This document shows positions 50,306 to 63,360 of a stretch of DNA of 64,000 nt, piece by piece. A model generated the notes under the pieces. It had not been told where the DNA came from, searched no databases, and worked only from the letters and a program-made list of their open reading frames with translations. The position numbers and the translations under genes were made by a program. The first letter of the stretch is position 1, and the number at the start of each line of letters is the position of its first letter. Source of the stretch: Sympetrum striolatum. Taxonomy: Eukaryota; Arthropoda; Insecta; Odonata; Libellulidae. The stretch spans positions 23,490,562-23,554,561 of the forward strand of contig OX388347.1 in assembly GCA_947579665.1 (NCBI GenBank), read 5' to 3'.

Positions 50306-52019
50306 TGTCATCGGTTATCCCTTACAGAAAGGAATTGGGCTTCTATTAAAGGATTGATATTTAATTATTTATACTGGTCATAGGACCAATAGGGTTCTAG
50401 CTATACGGAATCCTAAGGTCTTATAGCGAAAGAAGGTATAGATAACAATTTAAAATGTACTAATAACAATTGTATCATTCTTAAGAAAGCATCTGCCATT
50501 GATTCAGGTGACTATTTGAATACTACCCGTACCACAAAATTTTAGAAGGCTCTAGTTCAGGACATACCTTAAGGAAATGACTATAAAATAACTTATTATA
50601 TCCAACACGAATCATAAAGAATCTATAGGGCAGCATTAAATTCTTATTTATAACTTGCATACGAGCAATTTTCTGTTTGTATGATCTCCGTTCTTCTATT
50701 CCTCTTTCTTAGAAATAATTCTAGCAACAGTAGTGCAGAAACGTTTGTTGTATTTCTATTCACAATCAGTGGAAAGCCTCATAATATCTTCATCTATGAG
50801 AAGGCCCCGGTTCAAACCAGGGAATGCATTATATGTATGGCTCTATAAGATTTAATTTAATAAGATTGATTTCCATCTTATAAGTGGACAGTACGAACGA
50901 GGTTTTATTTTATCATTAAAATACCTAAATGTAAACGGATCTTCCCGCTCACTTGCTGGCTTCAACAAAATAAACTGCTATTTTATTCTTATTCAATTTT
51001 GGATAAGAACCCTGTACTAGAATCAATCCTTTAGTTAACCATTTAATTCTATATCAATATGGCGCCTCCTACTCTTTCTGCCAGTTGCTAACGCTACCGT
51101 AATTTTTAATCAAATTTAGCGACTGATTTAAATAAAATTACGGAAGGCTTAATTGTTGGAGCTAACATTGTGTTGACAAAAGCTTTAGTAATGTCAATAT
51201 TTGCTGATGATTTTTCAATAAAATTTTTACGGATAGCAAGATCAAAAAAACCGGAAATACGATAATTCGATAAACGAATAGAAATTTACTTAACTAATCG
51301 TAGCACATTACTCTCGATGAAAACGGTAAAGGGTTTATGATAAACGGAATGCAGTGAACTAAATTTTCTGTTTCTTCCAATAAAATTATTTAAGGACATT
51401 TAAGTTCCCACAGACCATTTAAAATGAGAAAAGGGAAAATTTGCTAGTAGATTGTAATTTTTCATTCTACTTCCGTTACGACTTTACCTTAGTATTCACT
51501 TAATATAAAACTGTTGAAATTGACGTTTATAATAATTCATTTTTAAGTTTTTTTTATTGTGTGCTGTGATATTAATTTTACCTTTTAATTATTAACGGCA
51601 GTGATATTTAGTGGAACTTTTTAATATATTTCCTTTTTTTAATAAAAAATTACTACTTGACTTCATAAATGATTTACACAGGCGACCAATTTCGAGAATA
51701 TTTCCTTATCAGTTGAAAACTGAGAAATGTAAGAAAATATTTCATTCCGCCTTTTTTACCGGTAGCTTGTGTCAATGGGTGTAGTCAATTTTATTCTTTT
51801 AAATAAAAGTATTTCAGTCAATTCATTACTAGTGTTTATTATGATTTGTTCCAGTGGCAGTTATCAATAAAAGAATACATATTCCGATTCACCTGAGTTG
51901 AATAATGACTTGCTACCCTCTTGTCATTGTGGTTCATACAGGGATGATTCAGACAAACGCACAAATTGTTCACTACCTTGTGTGAAAAATGTGTTCACTC
52001 ACAATAAATATCAGAATAA

Positions 52020-52080
52020 ATCGGGAATCGAATCAGGGACCGTTTACTTTATCTACTTTTCTACCCAGGGGCGATCCGGA
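52020..52080 (-). repeat. tRNA-like element (SINE head), minus strand
   Basis: The plus strand GGGAATCGAATCAGGGACC (52023-52041) complements to a B box preceded by GGTCCC, very like the same region of the SINE at 19.3 kb. A weaker A-box-like stretch lies at 52061-52077 at about tRNA spacing. It is probably a decayed SINE head. Confidence 0.4.
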
Positions 52081-52219
52081 TAAAAGTATGCATCTCATTT
52101 TCATAGTGAATTGTACGTAGCTAACTTACAAAGATAAACCATAAAAATAAGTAAACAATAAAAAATCTTACATTTAAGTGGTACTTTAAAAGTTGCTGTT
52201 CGAGGCCTTTTATTTGAGA

Positions 52220-52680
52220 TCGTTTTCTTTCAATTAATCAGACCGCTTCATCAATAGAACTTTCCTCTGGTAGGACCTCTTATCCTCTCGACATCTCATT
52301 TGCAAACGTCCTCAACTGGGCCGAACACCGACGAAAAAATAGACGAGAGGAGAATAAATGCAACCGTCGGAAAAAATGCCGAACGAACGATTGTTGTAAG
52401 TGAAAGGAGTAATTGCGAAACCTGTTACACCTGATTTTTCAAAATTAAATATGCGAGTCATGACCATTGTCTCCTGCCGACACAGCAGTGAAAAACGCGT
52501 TCACCTTTGACCTGCTGAGTAGTCACCCGAGGCAGAGGAGTTGGAAAGGGGGACGGGAAGAGAGACATGGAGAAGGTGAGGTAATCAAAGAGAGGTGTGA
52601 AATTTTAAGGCTCAAAGGATGCCTCGAAGATTCCAGAGATCGCTGGGAAGTAGAGTTGATGTGAAATTTTAGAGCATGTG
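52220..52680. other. GC-richer patch
   Basis: A purine-rich plus-strand run lies at about 52530-52660. The plus frame at 52467-52664 is Arg/Glu-rich as a result and unrecognised. Confidence 0.35.
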
Positions 52681-54120
52681 AGAATTACAGCAGGCAATAG
52701 ACGTGGCCATTAAAATGCCGAGCTGACGTTTGGAAATTATCGAAGCTTCCTAAAACTTGATTTATTACTATATCGCTGATACCGTTTAGTTGGCTTTGTT
52801 CCTTAACTTTTTTCCTGTATGTACTTAACCTATTGTTTACCCGTCACCAATTATAAATCACGCAACCAGGACCTCGAAAGTAATGTGAAGTTTTTTATTT
52901 AGAATAATATTACCAATATAGAAGGAGCTAAATCTGAATATTAAATGAATTATTAACCATGGAGTTATGTAGCAAAGTGAATTACTTGTTTGATGAGTTG
53001 ATTTTCATTTTATGATCAATGAGTAAATTCAAACGAAAGTGCAAGGTTTATACATTACATCTTAAATATCTTCATAATATCTAACGTTGAAATATTTAAG
53101 AATTGTACATCTAGTAAAGATCAAGGTAAATTTCAAGTTTCCTGAAATAAAGGATCGTTTCGCATTCATAATGAAAATTAATGGAATGAAAATAGAAAAT
53201 GTTATTAAAGGTGAGTTAAGTTCAATTATTGCTTCTTTAAATTTTATTAAAGATAACATTGAATTCAGTGAGGAACGATACTTTTTTAACTGAGTAATTA
53301 GTCGACAATAGAGCCAGGCTTATCAGATAGTGTGATCGCTTATTATCAAATGTTGAAATATACTTCTAGATAATAAATCCATAACCATCAATTGAAATGA
53401 ACTTGTTTGAAAATTGGTGATAATAGAATGAAAGAAAGCAAATGTTTCCGATCTTTTATAGTAAAAAATTGTAAGGCTCTGAGACTTTGTACCAAAACTT
53501 ACGACAAAAGAACCTCTTGTCCCATAAATAGATATCTTAAAATTAATTATAATAAATTATTTTATACTCTTCAAAAAATTATGATTAATTTCTACCTGAA
53601 TAATTTACATCCACTGTTTTCTAAATTTCTATGCTGAATAGTTATAATTTCCTACTTGATTTTTTCAACATTTCTACTTCGGTGAAAGCTCCTGCCGCAA
53701 GAAATTTATTTGTTTATGCTTCGCCTTATCTGTATATTTATTTTAGTCATTATAAATTGAAAGAATAGTGAAAAGGTACTTGTCTTATTTTAAGATGTGT
53801 ATAAATTTCAATTTATCATACTCTGATTTAGTAGGAAATATAAAATGAAATATGTAATGAATAAAATTATCATTTTCTAAATATATCAAAATCAGTCCCT
53901 GCCTGTAGTGAAAAATCATTACAAACACAAACTTTATCGGTACATAAATATATCGTATCTGTCTATCGGTCAAAAATCCTATCCTACAATTAGGGAATAG
54001 ATATCTATAATGATTCTTCCAATCTTGCTCCATATTTTAATGTCAATAAAGTATTTGTATCTCCAAGCCTGGTATTTCTCTCGTACCATTTTATCATTAC
54101 CAATTTCCTATACTTTAGAT
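52680..54120. other. AT-rich non-coding DNA
   Basis: Opposed Lys/Ile/Phe-rich frames at 53062-53293 are unrecognised. The plus one contains an AAAG|GTGAGT donor-like site at 53207-53216. Others at 53407-53637 and 53785-54033 carry no recognisable domain. Confidence 0.55.
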
Positions 54121-54850
54121 TAGGTAAAGAAGAAGCGCAGTCAGGCTCTTCAGCGAAGACGCGTAAAGGTTAATTTCGATTCCTTCACTCAGCTCCTTTG
54201 ATATTGTGGATCTCATTGTTTGGAATTTCGTGGTAGCCGATCATGGGTGCGAAGAACAAGTTAGCAAGAGGGAAGCGTGAAGAAAAGGCAGGAGAAGGCG
54301 AGAAGTTTATGAAGGAGATGGGGTGAAGATGGAATTCTTGTGAGTGTCAAGAAGGGTGATGTGACGGAGAAGTGCGTTCGCCTACTCGGCGCCTTGGCAA
54401 AGCAATAACCCAACTCACTCTCTAAGTCGACCTTTCCCCTACTCCAATAGCATCTTCCCCACTCAAAACCCCTTCGCTCCCGCTATCCGCTGCTGTGATG
54501 GACGGGAAATAACGATCGGAATGACTAGTGGCGATTCGCCACTGTTCTTCAGATTCGAAAGAAAGACAAATGAAACTCAATGAACTGCTCAGAGGCGCTA
54601 TTCGACTGCGTACGTGCGTGTGTGCGCCCTTTTTTCTTTCCCATCTCTTGATCGGTGGCTCTTGAGAAAGCATTGGTTGTTGCTTCGAGGCATCTGTCTC
54701 ACTCCGTTCCCTCCCAGTCCACACGTCAGAATCCTTCGGCCAAACGGTCTCAACCTCTTAGACTCGGCCATTAAAGTTCCGCATAATCATCAATCCAATC
54801 GATGGAGTGCCACAAAGCCCAGTTCTAGGTCCCAATAACGTTTCAAACTT
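54120..54850. other. GC/purine-rich patch
   Basis: A G/A-rich plus strand at about 54250-54380 is followed by a CpG-containing segment to 54720. Opposed frames at 54422-54724 (minus, Ser/Arg/Glu-rich) and 54614-54838 (plus) are unrecognised. Confidence 0.4.
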
Positions 54851-57800
54851 CAGATTTCTTGTTATGTTTCCCAACGCTAGAAAACACCATCCCCAACATT
54901 TCTGTTCACAAAATAGCTCAAAGAGGAAAATAAAAAGAACTGCGAAATAGACCGCAGCAATAAGGTAGATGTACATTTTCACCCACAGAGGTGGAAATAT
55001 ATTACTCCAAGCTATTCCAAAGAAATCTCCAGTGTAATATGATTCGAGCGGTTAAAAAATTACAATACACAATTTGTGTACCATATAAGATCGTAGCTAT
55101 ACTACTATTATAAATGAACAACTATTAGAACTAAGCAGAATGAATGCTGAATAAAAGTAGCAATGGCAATTCTGAATACAAGATTTATGCATGGTGAGCT
55201 CACGGTAAACTATTTTAATAGGGATTTAGAAATATAGCGATGATTTCGTTACCAAAATAACTTAAATAAAAACACTACTTGGTCAAGAACACGGTCCTAA
55301 TCGTCTAGACTCGTAATAGCATGCACGCAAAATATCGTTTCAAAGATCACGAGAGCTCTAGACATGGAAACGGCTGTTCACCACACTCGGAGCTTGCGTG
55401 AGAGAGAAGATTAAATGATAGTGCTATAGTAGATGTCTTGATTTCAACTTAGGATTTGCTGATGCTAACCGGGAAAGCTCATTTTGTAAGTACGCAAAGC
55501 ATTTCCTAAACGGTCGTATCATAACAATTTATATCATATCTAATGGCCTGAGTAAACGATAGACCTTAATTTTATTTATTATCGAAAACTAGAATAATTT
55601 AAACTACCAAGTGAGTTTACGAAGCTATTTATTGTCGAAATCGTCCTCCTTTAGATTAAAATTGTAATTATTTCCACTATGCATCTTACTGAATTAGCTT
55701 AAGCATTGAATACTCTTAACGGCCTTAAAGTTTTATAACATAAATATTTAATTTCTGAATTCAACTACTTCTCTCTCAAAAGGGTGCCTCAACGAATAAA
55801 CGCATTTTCATACAAGGTATACAAGCAATAATTAAAGGAGATCATCCTTCATTCACGCTAAATCAACAGTTATTTTGAGTAAAGCAGTAATATATATATG
55901 GTTATCCCAGTCTTAAATACATTTGACGGTAGTGAAGAATATTAAGACATAAGACACCAGCAAAGGACAAAGAATTAAGGACGATGAAAGTAGCACCACA
56001 TTATGGGTGACGAAAGCCTAATGAAAACATGTTGAATATACAGCCATAAGACGTCCTCAACGAATTTATTAAATCTGCAGAATGAGGGAAAGTGATAAGG
56101 GGATTTTTGAATTCGAATTTTTTATCTTGATAAAATATCTTAGACGATTTAATAATTTTTAATCTACTACTATGAGTGAAAGATTGGATCTCGAAATGGA
56201 TCACGTAATAGTTCTACGCCTTTAAAGGCATATGTACCATAAGATATACTCGTACATACTTTCAGTACCATTATTTGTTTCCAATATCTTCTCGTTCAGG
56301 TTTCATATGAGATACAGAGTCGATAGATTGATAGAATGGAACATAGAAAATAGTGCTTTGAATTTCAATTCAATGAATGGTAATTAGTATCATATCATTT
56401 TTCGGACACCAATAATTGCGTAACTTAGATCATGTCACCATCTTAACCATAGTGCAGATGCATATTTTCATCTTATAACCATGATCACTAAATAAGTAAT
56501 TTTGTCTAATTATTTTTCAGTTACACATATTCTCAAGTTTCAATGTTTGTATCTCCCTGTTTTATAATGAATTGAACTTGAGAATTAAATATCATAACGA
56601 AATCATGGAAGAAATTCCGGAGGTGAATTGTACACCTCATGGCACATTGACATCGAAACTTAGTAACATTTCATTATTATTTAGTGACTCATGTCACCTA
56701 AAGTTTATTTTTTCTCTTTCTGCAGCTCCAGTTTTTCTCACATTTGGCCCTCTACAGGGAATCGAACCTGAGACCGCTTTAATCGAAGGCGGGGCGCCAC
56801 CCTATAGGTTATCCTGTTGTTCCCAATGTTACATCTTCTTAAACGTAGATTAAATAATTTCCCGCTGAACATAAATTTTTGTCACAATTATGTAATTTAT
56901 ATATAAAATTGCAATAATAGGTTATATTTCGAGCGAATTAAGTATTTATGATAGCGATTGACCATTATGTTTTACGTTAGCACTAATTACCAACTTCTAG
57001 GTGAACACAGATAGTCAACTCCTTTTGCTATAGCTTTATTTTCTTATAAGCAGCAATGCATTTTATATAGAATGAAGAATATTAAAACTGATCGAGTTTT
57101 CTGAACTGATCTGAGAGGTATTGTTTAATCCTAAGCACAACAAGTTAATATCCAAGGGGTTCCCTCTTTTATGGGTAGCCAGCCGCCTTAAACATAAAAT
57201 ACCACCCAATTACTATCTTTCACGTTCAATATTTTTCTTTTCAAAATTTTAAGATAAAAAAATCGATTTTCACCAATTCCTTCTGCACAAATCATTACTA
57301 AAGAGTAGCGTATGGAATACCTATCTTTTTATTTCCAAGCCCCTTTAGCTTTCAAGTACGTTGAAAAGGAATTATGGAGTGAGATTTATCATTAACCACT
57401 GATACACATTTATAATCTAGAATAACAGTGAATGTAGCACAAACAATTGCTCCCAATACTTAAATAGAGTCATAGATCTATTTACCTAATTTTCAACGTA
57501 CCGCCGGAAAATCTTCCCAAGCTGCAAAGGGTATTCTTGCTCTAAAGGGACTCGTACTTTATTATTAATTTAATGAATTTAAATGACAAATTTGTAATTA
57601 ATAAAAATTTTTACTGTATCCTTTCCATTTTATGATGAAAATGATAATAAAAAATTATGATCCGCAATTAATTTCGTAATTTAATTTTGTAAATTAAATT
57701 ATATCTGCAAAGGATGAAAAAGAGTCGCCTGTAGTTGAACACTGGATGGGTTTGTGAATGTAACGGCGAATTTATATACTCTCTTATGAGTCAAACAGTC

Positions 57801-58140
57801 TTAAACTCCTACACAAAGCGTGAAATTCATTTTCAAAAATTGCATCAATATATTTCCTAAGAAGAGTTTCTGACATAGGATATAACTACTTTATGTATAC
57901 ACTACGATGACTATTATATTGAATTGCATGTTAAGGCAATACAACATATCCTTTCTATCTTTATATACTGAGCAAAACCCACAGATGGAAATGTAACTAT
58001 TGTTTTTTTAACTATGACAAATGCAGTCACATGTAACATGGTTTCATTCGCACATCAATCCCGAAATATTAATACACGACGATACTGTTAAACGTTGATT
58101 AGCGAATTTTCAAATGATAAAATCATCTTTAAGCGGAGAT
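54850..58140. other. AT-rich non-coding DNA
   Basis: Apart from the minus-strand tRNA-like element near 56.79 kb, no gene or repeat was recognised. The plus frame at 56572-56853 runs through that element. Confidence 0.55.
56755..56820 (-). repeat. tRNA-like element (SINE head), minus strand
   Basis: The plus strand carries GGAATCGAACC (56758-56768), an exact complement of the B-box consensus. At tRNA distance lies GGCGCCACCCTATAGGTTATCC (56792-56813 approximately), complement of an A-box-like ACCTATAGGGTGG. The intervening CGGTCTCAGGTTCGATTCCC matches the 50.25-kb element in part. No acceptor-stem pairing is obvious, so a SINE head or pseudogene is preferred. Confidence 0.6.
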
Positions 58141-58660
58141 TATCCCATGAAAATCATTTTGAGCGTATGTCATCACGTCGCCAGAATGGAGCGGACGATG
58201 AAAAGGCAGTAATCTGGGGGTTATGTCGAGAGCGGAACGAACTTAAAGAATTTTTAATAAATACACTGAGGTAAACAATGGAACTTCAACATAAAGGGGA
58301 AATGGGATAGAATGGCCTGACAATGGCTCCTCGTAATGAAGGCGGACTCCTAATAGAAAAAAACCTTCCGAGAATGGGGAGGATCGGGAGTGATACGAGG
58401 GTGCGTTAAGAGTGTGGCGAACGATGGCTTTGATTGATTAAACCCTTCTTCGGCAAGACTCTCCCTCGACACCGCAACAGCCATATCACGGCATCTCCAC
58501 ACACGCAGGTCTCTTTGAGGGGAAAAGACATGACAAGGGAGGGGAGGGGATGATAAAGCTAATTTCTTAAACGGAAGCTCAGATTGTCATGGATGTGCTT
58601 CTGAAGGACCCAACGCCCCGAACGAATCAAAAGGTTCCTCCCTTTTCTCATCCGAAAGGG
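58140..58660. other. GC/purine-rich patch
   Basis: A G-rich plus strand includes GGGAGGGGAGGGG (58538-58550), three G runs that fall one short of a canonical quadruplex at normal loop length. A small CpG-rich block lies at about 58380-58420. No frame of note. Confidence 0.4.
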
Positions 58661-59604
58661 TGTTGAAAATTAAGAGTGAGGATGAGAAGTTTGGTATTCT
58701 TCCTTGGGACGGTGTTCCAGGTCATGACCCGATTTTGAGTTGCAATGAGCGGGAAGCAGTGGCAAGTGAAGAAATAGTGCTTACCTTGAAAATTCGGATA
58801 TGCGTAGAGAGCCCAAGTCAATCGTTAACGGTGATACTTTTACACAATGATCATCTTTAATAATTCTTAAAAGCATCAAAACAACATTGAATGACGGGCG
58901 AAATAAGATGGCTTACTTTTATTTCCAGCTATATAATCGTCTTTAACAATTATCAGTTACGAAGGAAATGAGATGCGGTCGTTAGAATACTGTCAGAATG
59001 TTAATGTGTAATCTAATAATGTTAGAAGTAACGCCGTAATAACTTACGACTTTTGGAATTATGGAGTTCCTTATGAGATATCAAGAATTATTGTATCCTA
59101 GCAATAACTCATGTCACGAATAAATTATAAGTAAGTAAAGTTAACTTCAACGGGAGATACAAAAGGTACCAAGGTTCTAATCTGGGACAGGAATACATCA
59201 AAAAAGAGTTAGATGATAACGGTTACTTCGTGGAGTCATCTTGTATTATTGATCAATGAAATCCTTACGCATCCCTGATATTTTATCAAATAGATATGCA
59301 CTTGAGGGAGGAAAATTGGTGAAGATGAATTCGGCCATTCAGTGAAGATAGGAAAGAATAAAGAGGATGAGAAAATTTCAAGCGATATAAAAGATAGACC
59401 TCAGAGACTGCAGACACAATTTCAAGAAACTTTTGAGGAAATCATGGAGACATTTTTACTTTCTCCATATACGAAGTATAGAGAAAGTATTGTTTTCATG
59501 AAAAAAATCGACTTCGACATTTCAACGGAAATACATGTTTTGGGGTCCCTAGAACACGTTTTAACCATTTTCGGAATGATGTCTGTGTGTATGTGTGTGT
59601 GCTT
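58660..59604. other. AT-rich DNA leading into a tandem duplication
   Basis: Frames at 58660-58860 and 59342-59617 are unrecognised. The sequence at about 59530-59604, with GGGGTCCCTAGAACACG followed by a GTGTGTATGTGTGTGTG run, looks like the border of an invertebrate dispersed repeat; this is recalled pattern similarity, not a database match. Confidence 0.45.
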
Positions 59605-60249
59605 GTGGGCGCTCTAACATGAAAAGTATTGGTCCTATCAATACCAAACTTCATATATAGTACTGCGGTGCGTGCTGTCATAGTTGATTAGTTTTTGGAG
59701 TAAATCGGTTCACCGGAAGTCGAGCTTCATTCATCAAAGCTCATTTCCTGTTTTCAAAATATCTCCATAAATATGATATATACGTGTACTTTATTGCTTA
59801 TAAAAGTTTTAGATAATATAATTTACTATAACTTTTGTATTTAACATATTTTTGTATCACCGGTTGATTAGGAGTTATTCGTGAAATACCGATAAACCGG
59901 AAGTAGCTGATTATGTACTTTGTGGGCGCTTTAACATGAAAACCATTCATTGTATCAACACCAAATTTCATATATAGTATTTTGGTTGGTGCTGTTAGAG
60001 TTGAATAGTTTTTGGATTAAATCGGTTGACCGGAAGTCGAGCTTCATTCTTCAAAGCTCATTTCCGGTTTTCAAAATATCTTCATAAATATGATATTAAG
60101 GAACATACTATTATATATAAACATTTAATAAAATATAATTTACTATAACTTTTGTATGAAACATATTTTTGTATCACTGATTGTTTAGGAGTTATTCATG
60201 AAATACTGATAAACCGGAAGTTGCTGATTATGTACTTTGTGGGCGCTCT
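59605..60249. repeat. Two head-to-tail copies of a 317-bp unit
   Basis: GTGGGCGCT occurs at 59605, 59922 and 60239, exactly 317 bp apart each time. Unit 1 (59605-59921) and unit 2 (59922-60238) align along their full length with scattered substitutions; the third copy stops after about 11 bp. Within each unit CCGGAAGT occurs twice (59713 and 59897; 60030 and 60214), in register. The divergence suggests an old duplication or two neighbouring copies of a longer dispersed repeat. Confidence 0.93.
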
Positions 60250-60900
60250 GGGCTCTATGGGCGAAAGGCCAATTTCATCGTTTTTCATCGATCATGTCCC
60301 GAAAAACATTATTTATAATATTTGTGACGTCAAAGATAATAATTTATTTATAAATCACTCATCTTCCAAGTTTAGATGGAATATAGAGTTCGAAATTATT
60401 GTCGTAGATAAATATTTACATCTTATATATGGAGAAAGTCATGTGCTGGCCACATCAGATTTTTTAAATTGCAGATCAGAGGAATTGAATTTCCCATCAT
60501 TCCTAAATATGAATTATCATGACAAGTCAATTTAAATCTTGTCAAAAATAATGAACCGAAAAGATTTTCTAATTAAAAATAACACAAAATTGTAAGTAGT
60601 TGCATACAACTAACCAGGGGGAGAATCTGCATCTCTAAAATATCAGACAATAACTCAAAGGCTAGCGATACTTTATGATAAGACGAACAGTTGTAAATCA
60701 ATAACTCCGTACCAAGCAGTCCCGGGGCGTTGAAAGTACCATTTCTTGAAGTTTCTGTAAGTGATTCCGTTTTCCGCATCTTGGTAGGTTTCATATATTG
60801 ATTGGAGAATGAGGGTCTTTATGGTATTTTCAAGATCTCATCCAAGGTTTTAGGAATACAGAGGATTCAATGGATATTTCTTAAAGCAGCGGAAGAGATT
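60250..60900. other. AT-rich non-coding DNA after the duplication
   Basis: The 127-codon plus frame at 60152-60535 begins with TTG inside the second 317-bp unit and continues into unique sequence. It has no recognised domain, so it is not called as a gene. The minus frame at 60573-60794 is also unrecognised. Confidence 0.5.
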
Positions 60901-60939
60901 TTTACTTAATATTCGTTTTATCTCTTCTATGTTTACTTT

Positions 60940-61072
60940 TTATATATGTATTAACTTTTTCACATATATCTTCTATTGTATGTATCTACTATTAGATATC
61001 TTTAAAGGCTAGGTGCAGGAGGGGCCCATATGGGACTAACCTCGCTAAATAAAGTTTATATTATTATTATTA
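60940..61072 (+). mobile_element. Probable 3' end of a truncated non-LTR retrotransposon
   Basis: A short GC-richer stretch ends in CGCTAAATAAAGTTTAT followed by ATTATTATTATTA (61060-61072). An AATAAA signal (61048-61053) immediately before a short (ATT)n tail is typical of the 3' ends of some insect LINE families. No reverse-transcriptase frame lies upstream, so only the end remains; the 5' limit is approximate. Confidence 0.5.
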
Positions 61073-63360
61073 CCACCTTCAAATGTATCAGCACGATAAA
61101 TGGCACAGAAATTAGGTAACCTTTTCTATCGATTTCTTACAGATGAATATAGCTGAAGTTACCGTATAAAACTAATGATTAGATTCTACCTTTTGCTAGC
61201 AAGCAATACACTATCTATCACCAAGCTAACAGCAAAAGGTAATTTTGCCTCAATTTTCGAGTTGTTTGACATTTTTAAAGAAGACGAATCGTAATCGATG
61301 AATAGTGTTCGCCATAGAGACAGGAAGTATTGGAACGCGAGGTTAAACCAACGGTTAATTCATTGATGTATTGAAGCACATATCATAAGCTTTTCGTGGC
61401 GCCTGAGAAAATGCTACAAATAGTTTTACCATTACGACATGTTTGGCTAGCATAGATAATTTAAGACAATATAGGGCCAACAATGTTCATACTGCCGTTG
61501 CAGTGAGAGCCCGACACGGTTACATTACATAGCGAAAATTGACACAGAAGGCTCTCCTCAAATTTCTTCTATTTCGTACAAGATTGAACATTGCAAAGGA
61601 ATGTTTTGATAAGAAGATTATAAATAATTATGATTAATTCAAAATTTAATTCTAGGCTTCTTTAGAAAAAATCAGAGCATTATTTTCTCAACTGCTGCTC
61701 TCAACTGTTTGTGTCCTCCTAAACATAACTTATATCAAAATTTGAATTTTCAATATAAGCCTGACTTATTTGTAGCAGTGTCTTTATGATTAATGTCTCT
61801 ATCTTAAGTTGATCACTTTTAATATATACTACTTTGCTAATAAAGTGAATGAGAATTGCATAATTAATTATTTTGCTAGTATTATATTTAATCTATTATA
61901 AGTTTATTTAATAAAGACAGGATGAGATAAAAGAGGATGAAGATTTGTAACATAAAACTTAAAGTAGCGCAAGAGGGTGAAGCAAATCTTCACTCAAATC
62001 CCTTGCTCCAAATCACACATTTAATGAGCAAAGTCACACAAATAAGCGATAGATGCTTCTTTCTTCACCCTAACAACATCCTTAGTCATTGAAATCCTAA
62101 ATTGCATATAGAAAAGTACGAAGTTCACCTATTTGACGATAAACACTTCACGCAGCTTTTATGGACGCCATGATCACACCAAGCAAATTTATCACATGGG
62201 ACCACTTCCTTCTTTTCCGGAAACTAGATGTTAGAAATTTCACGTTAACCGCTTGAATACACGAATCTGAAGATTCTAAACCCGCTCAGCGGCTGTTCAA
62301 TGTACAAAAAAACTAAAGCATCCCGTCGGTATGTTTGAACTAGAGGGCTTTTTTTTAGTAGTTGTTTACGATTGTTGTCACTTTCGCGAAAATATTACTT
62401 TGGAAAAAACGGGATTCAGGAACTAATATCACAGGAAAAGAATATCAAACTGGCATCTAATCAGTGAGAAAGATGATGTAGTAACCAAACCTTCTGGGGA
62501 ACATTTTATTTTAGAAGGGATTTGCAAAAAACGTCAAGAAGTTACGGATGAAACAGGCAGAACCATTTCCTCCACGCATTATTTGCGAGGATCGCAAAAA
62601 AGAAGCAACGCGAGAGATGATTGTTTCACTGCTACTGAATTTTTCCCGGAAAATATCAAGATATTGAGCTATAAAGATGTAAACATGAAACATCGAATTT
62701 TTATACTAGGGTATATCCTGGATAACTGAAGTTAATCCCGTACCACTGGCCATAAGATGTCTCTAACAATTCCAAGGTTTGTTTTTCGATTACGGAGATT
62801 TCTATTCTTGTGCCGTACAAATCGTTGTATGAATATTACGTTAAAATGGGGATAATAGACATTTATAATGGAAATTTCTCTACCAAGAGATAAGAATAAC
62901 GCCATAGAAACAACAAAAGTAACGAAATGCGCAACGCTCCTTGTAATATCCAAATTACGTTAGGATGACGGAATAAATTCGTCAGCAACAAACTACCGCT
63001 CACCCGCTATCATCATCGCAACCTTAGGTCACAAATATGAGGATTGGTTTATCGCAGTTATCCAAGGCATCCTACTTTCTAGCAATACCCCTTTCTCTCA
63101 TCATTCTTTTCTTCGACTGATCATCACCCGTCCGTAATATTTTTACCAATCTTTTCCCATAAATTTGGAGCTATAGAAGATGCTTATAATTAAATGATTG
63201 AGATAATATGAAAGAGCTTGAAACAAAATTTGTAATATTTCGTTAAAAATAAATTGCCTTTAAATCTCCTATACTAGAAGAGAATAACATTACCTACTCA
63301 CGAGCAGGTAGATACATAAACAGCTCACTAAAATTCTTTGTCATAAAGAGGATTCTAACT
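61073..63360. other. AT-rich non-coding DNA
   Basis: No gene or repeat was recognised. Minus frames at 62511-62693 and 62732-62953 have no identifiable content. Confidence 0.6.

Larger units (their letters stand above)
49760..52220. other. AT-rich DNA with tRNA-like elements
   Basis: Holds minus-strand tRNA-like heads near 50.27 and 52.05 kb. A weak plus-strand A/B-box pair lies at about 50767-50824 (CAGTGG, then GGTTCAAACC at tRNA spacing). No gene was recognised; the frames at 50192-50383 and 51898-52083 overlap those elements. Confidence 0.5.

Noticed and set aside
50767..50824. Plus-strand A/B-box pair
   Set aside because: The A box is a poor match and no stems form; kept only as a weak mention in the regional entry.
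60152..60535. 127-codon plus frame starting in the 317-bp repeat
   Set aside because: It starts with TTG inside a repeat and has no recognisable domain.
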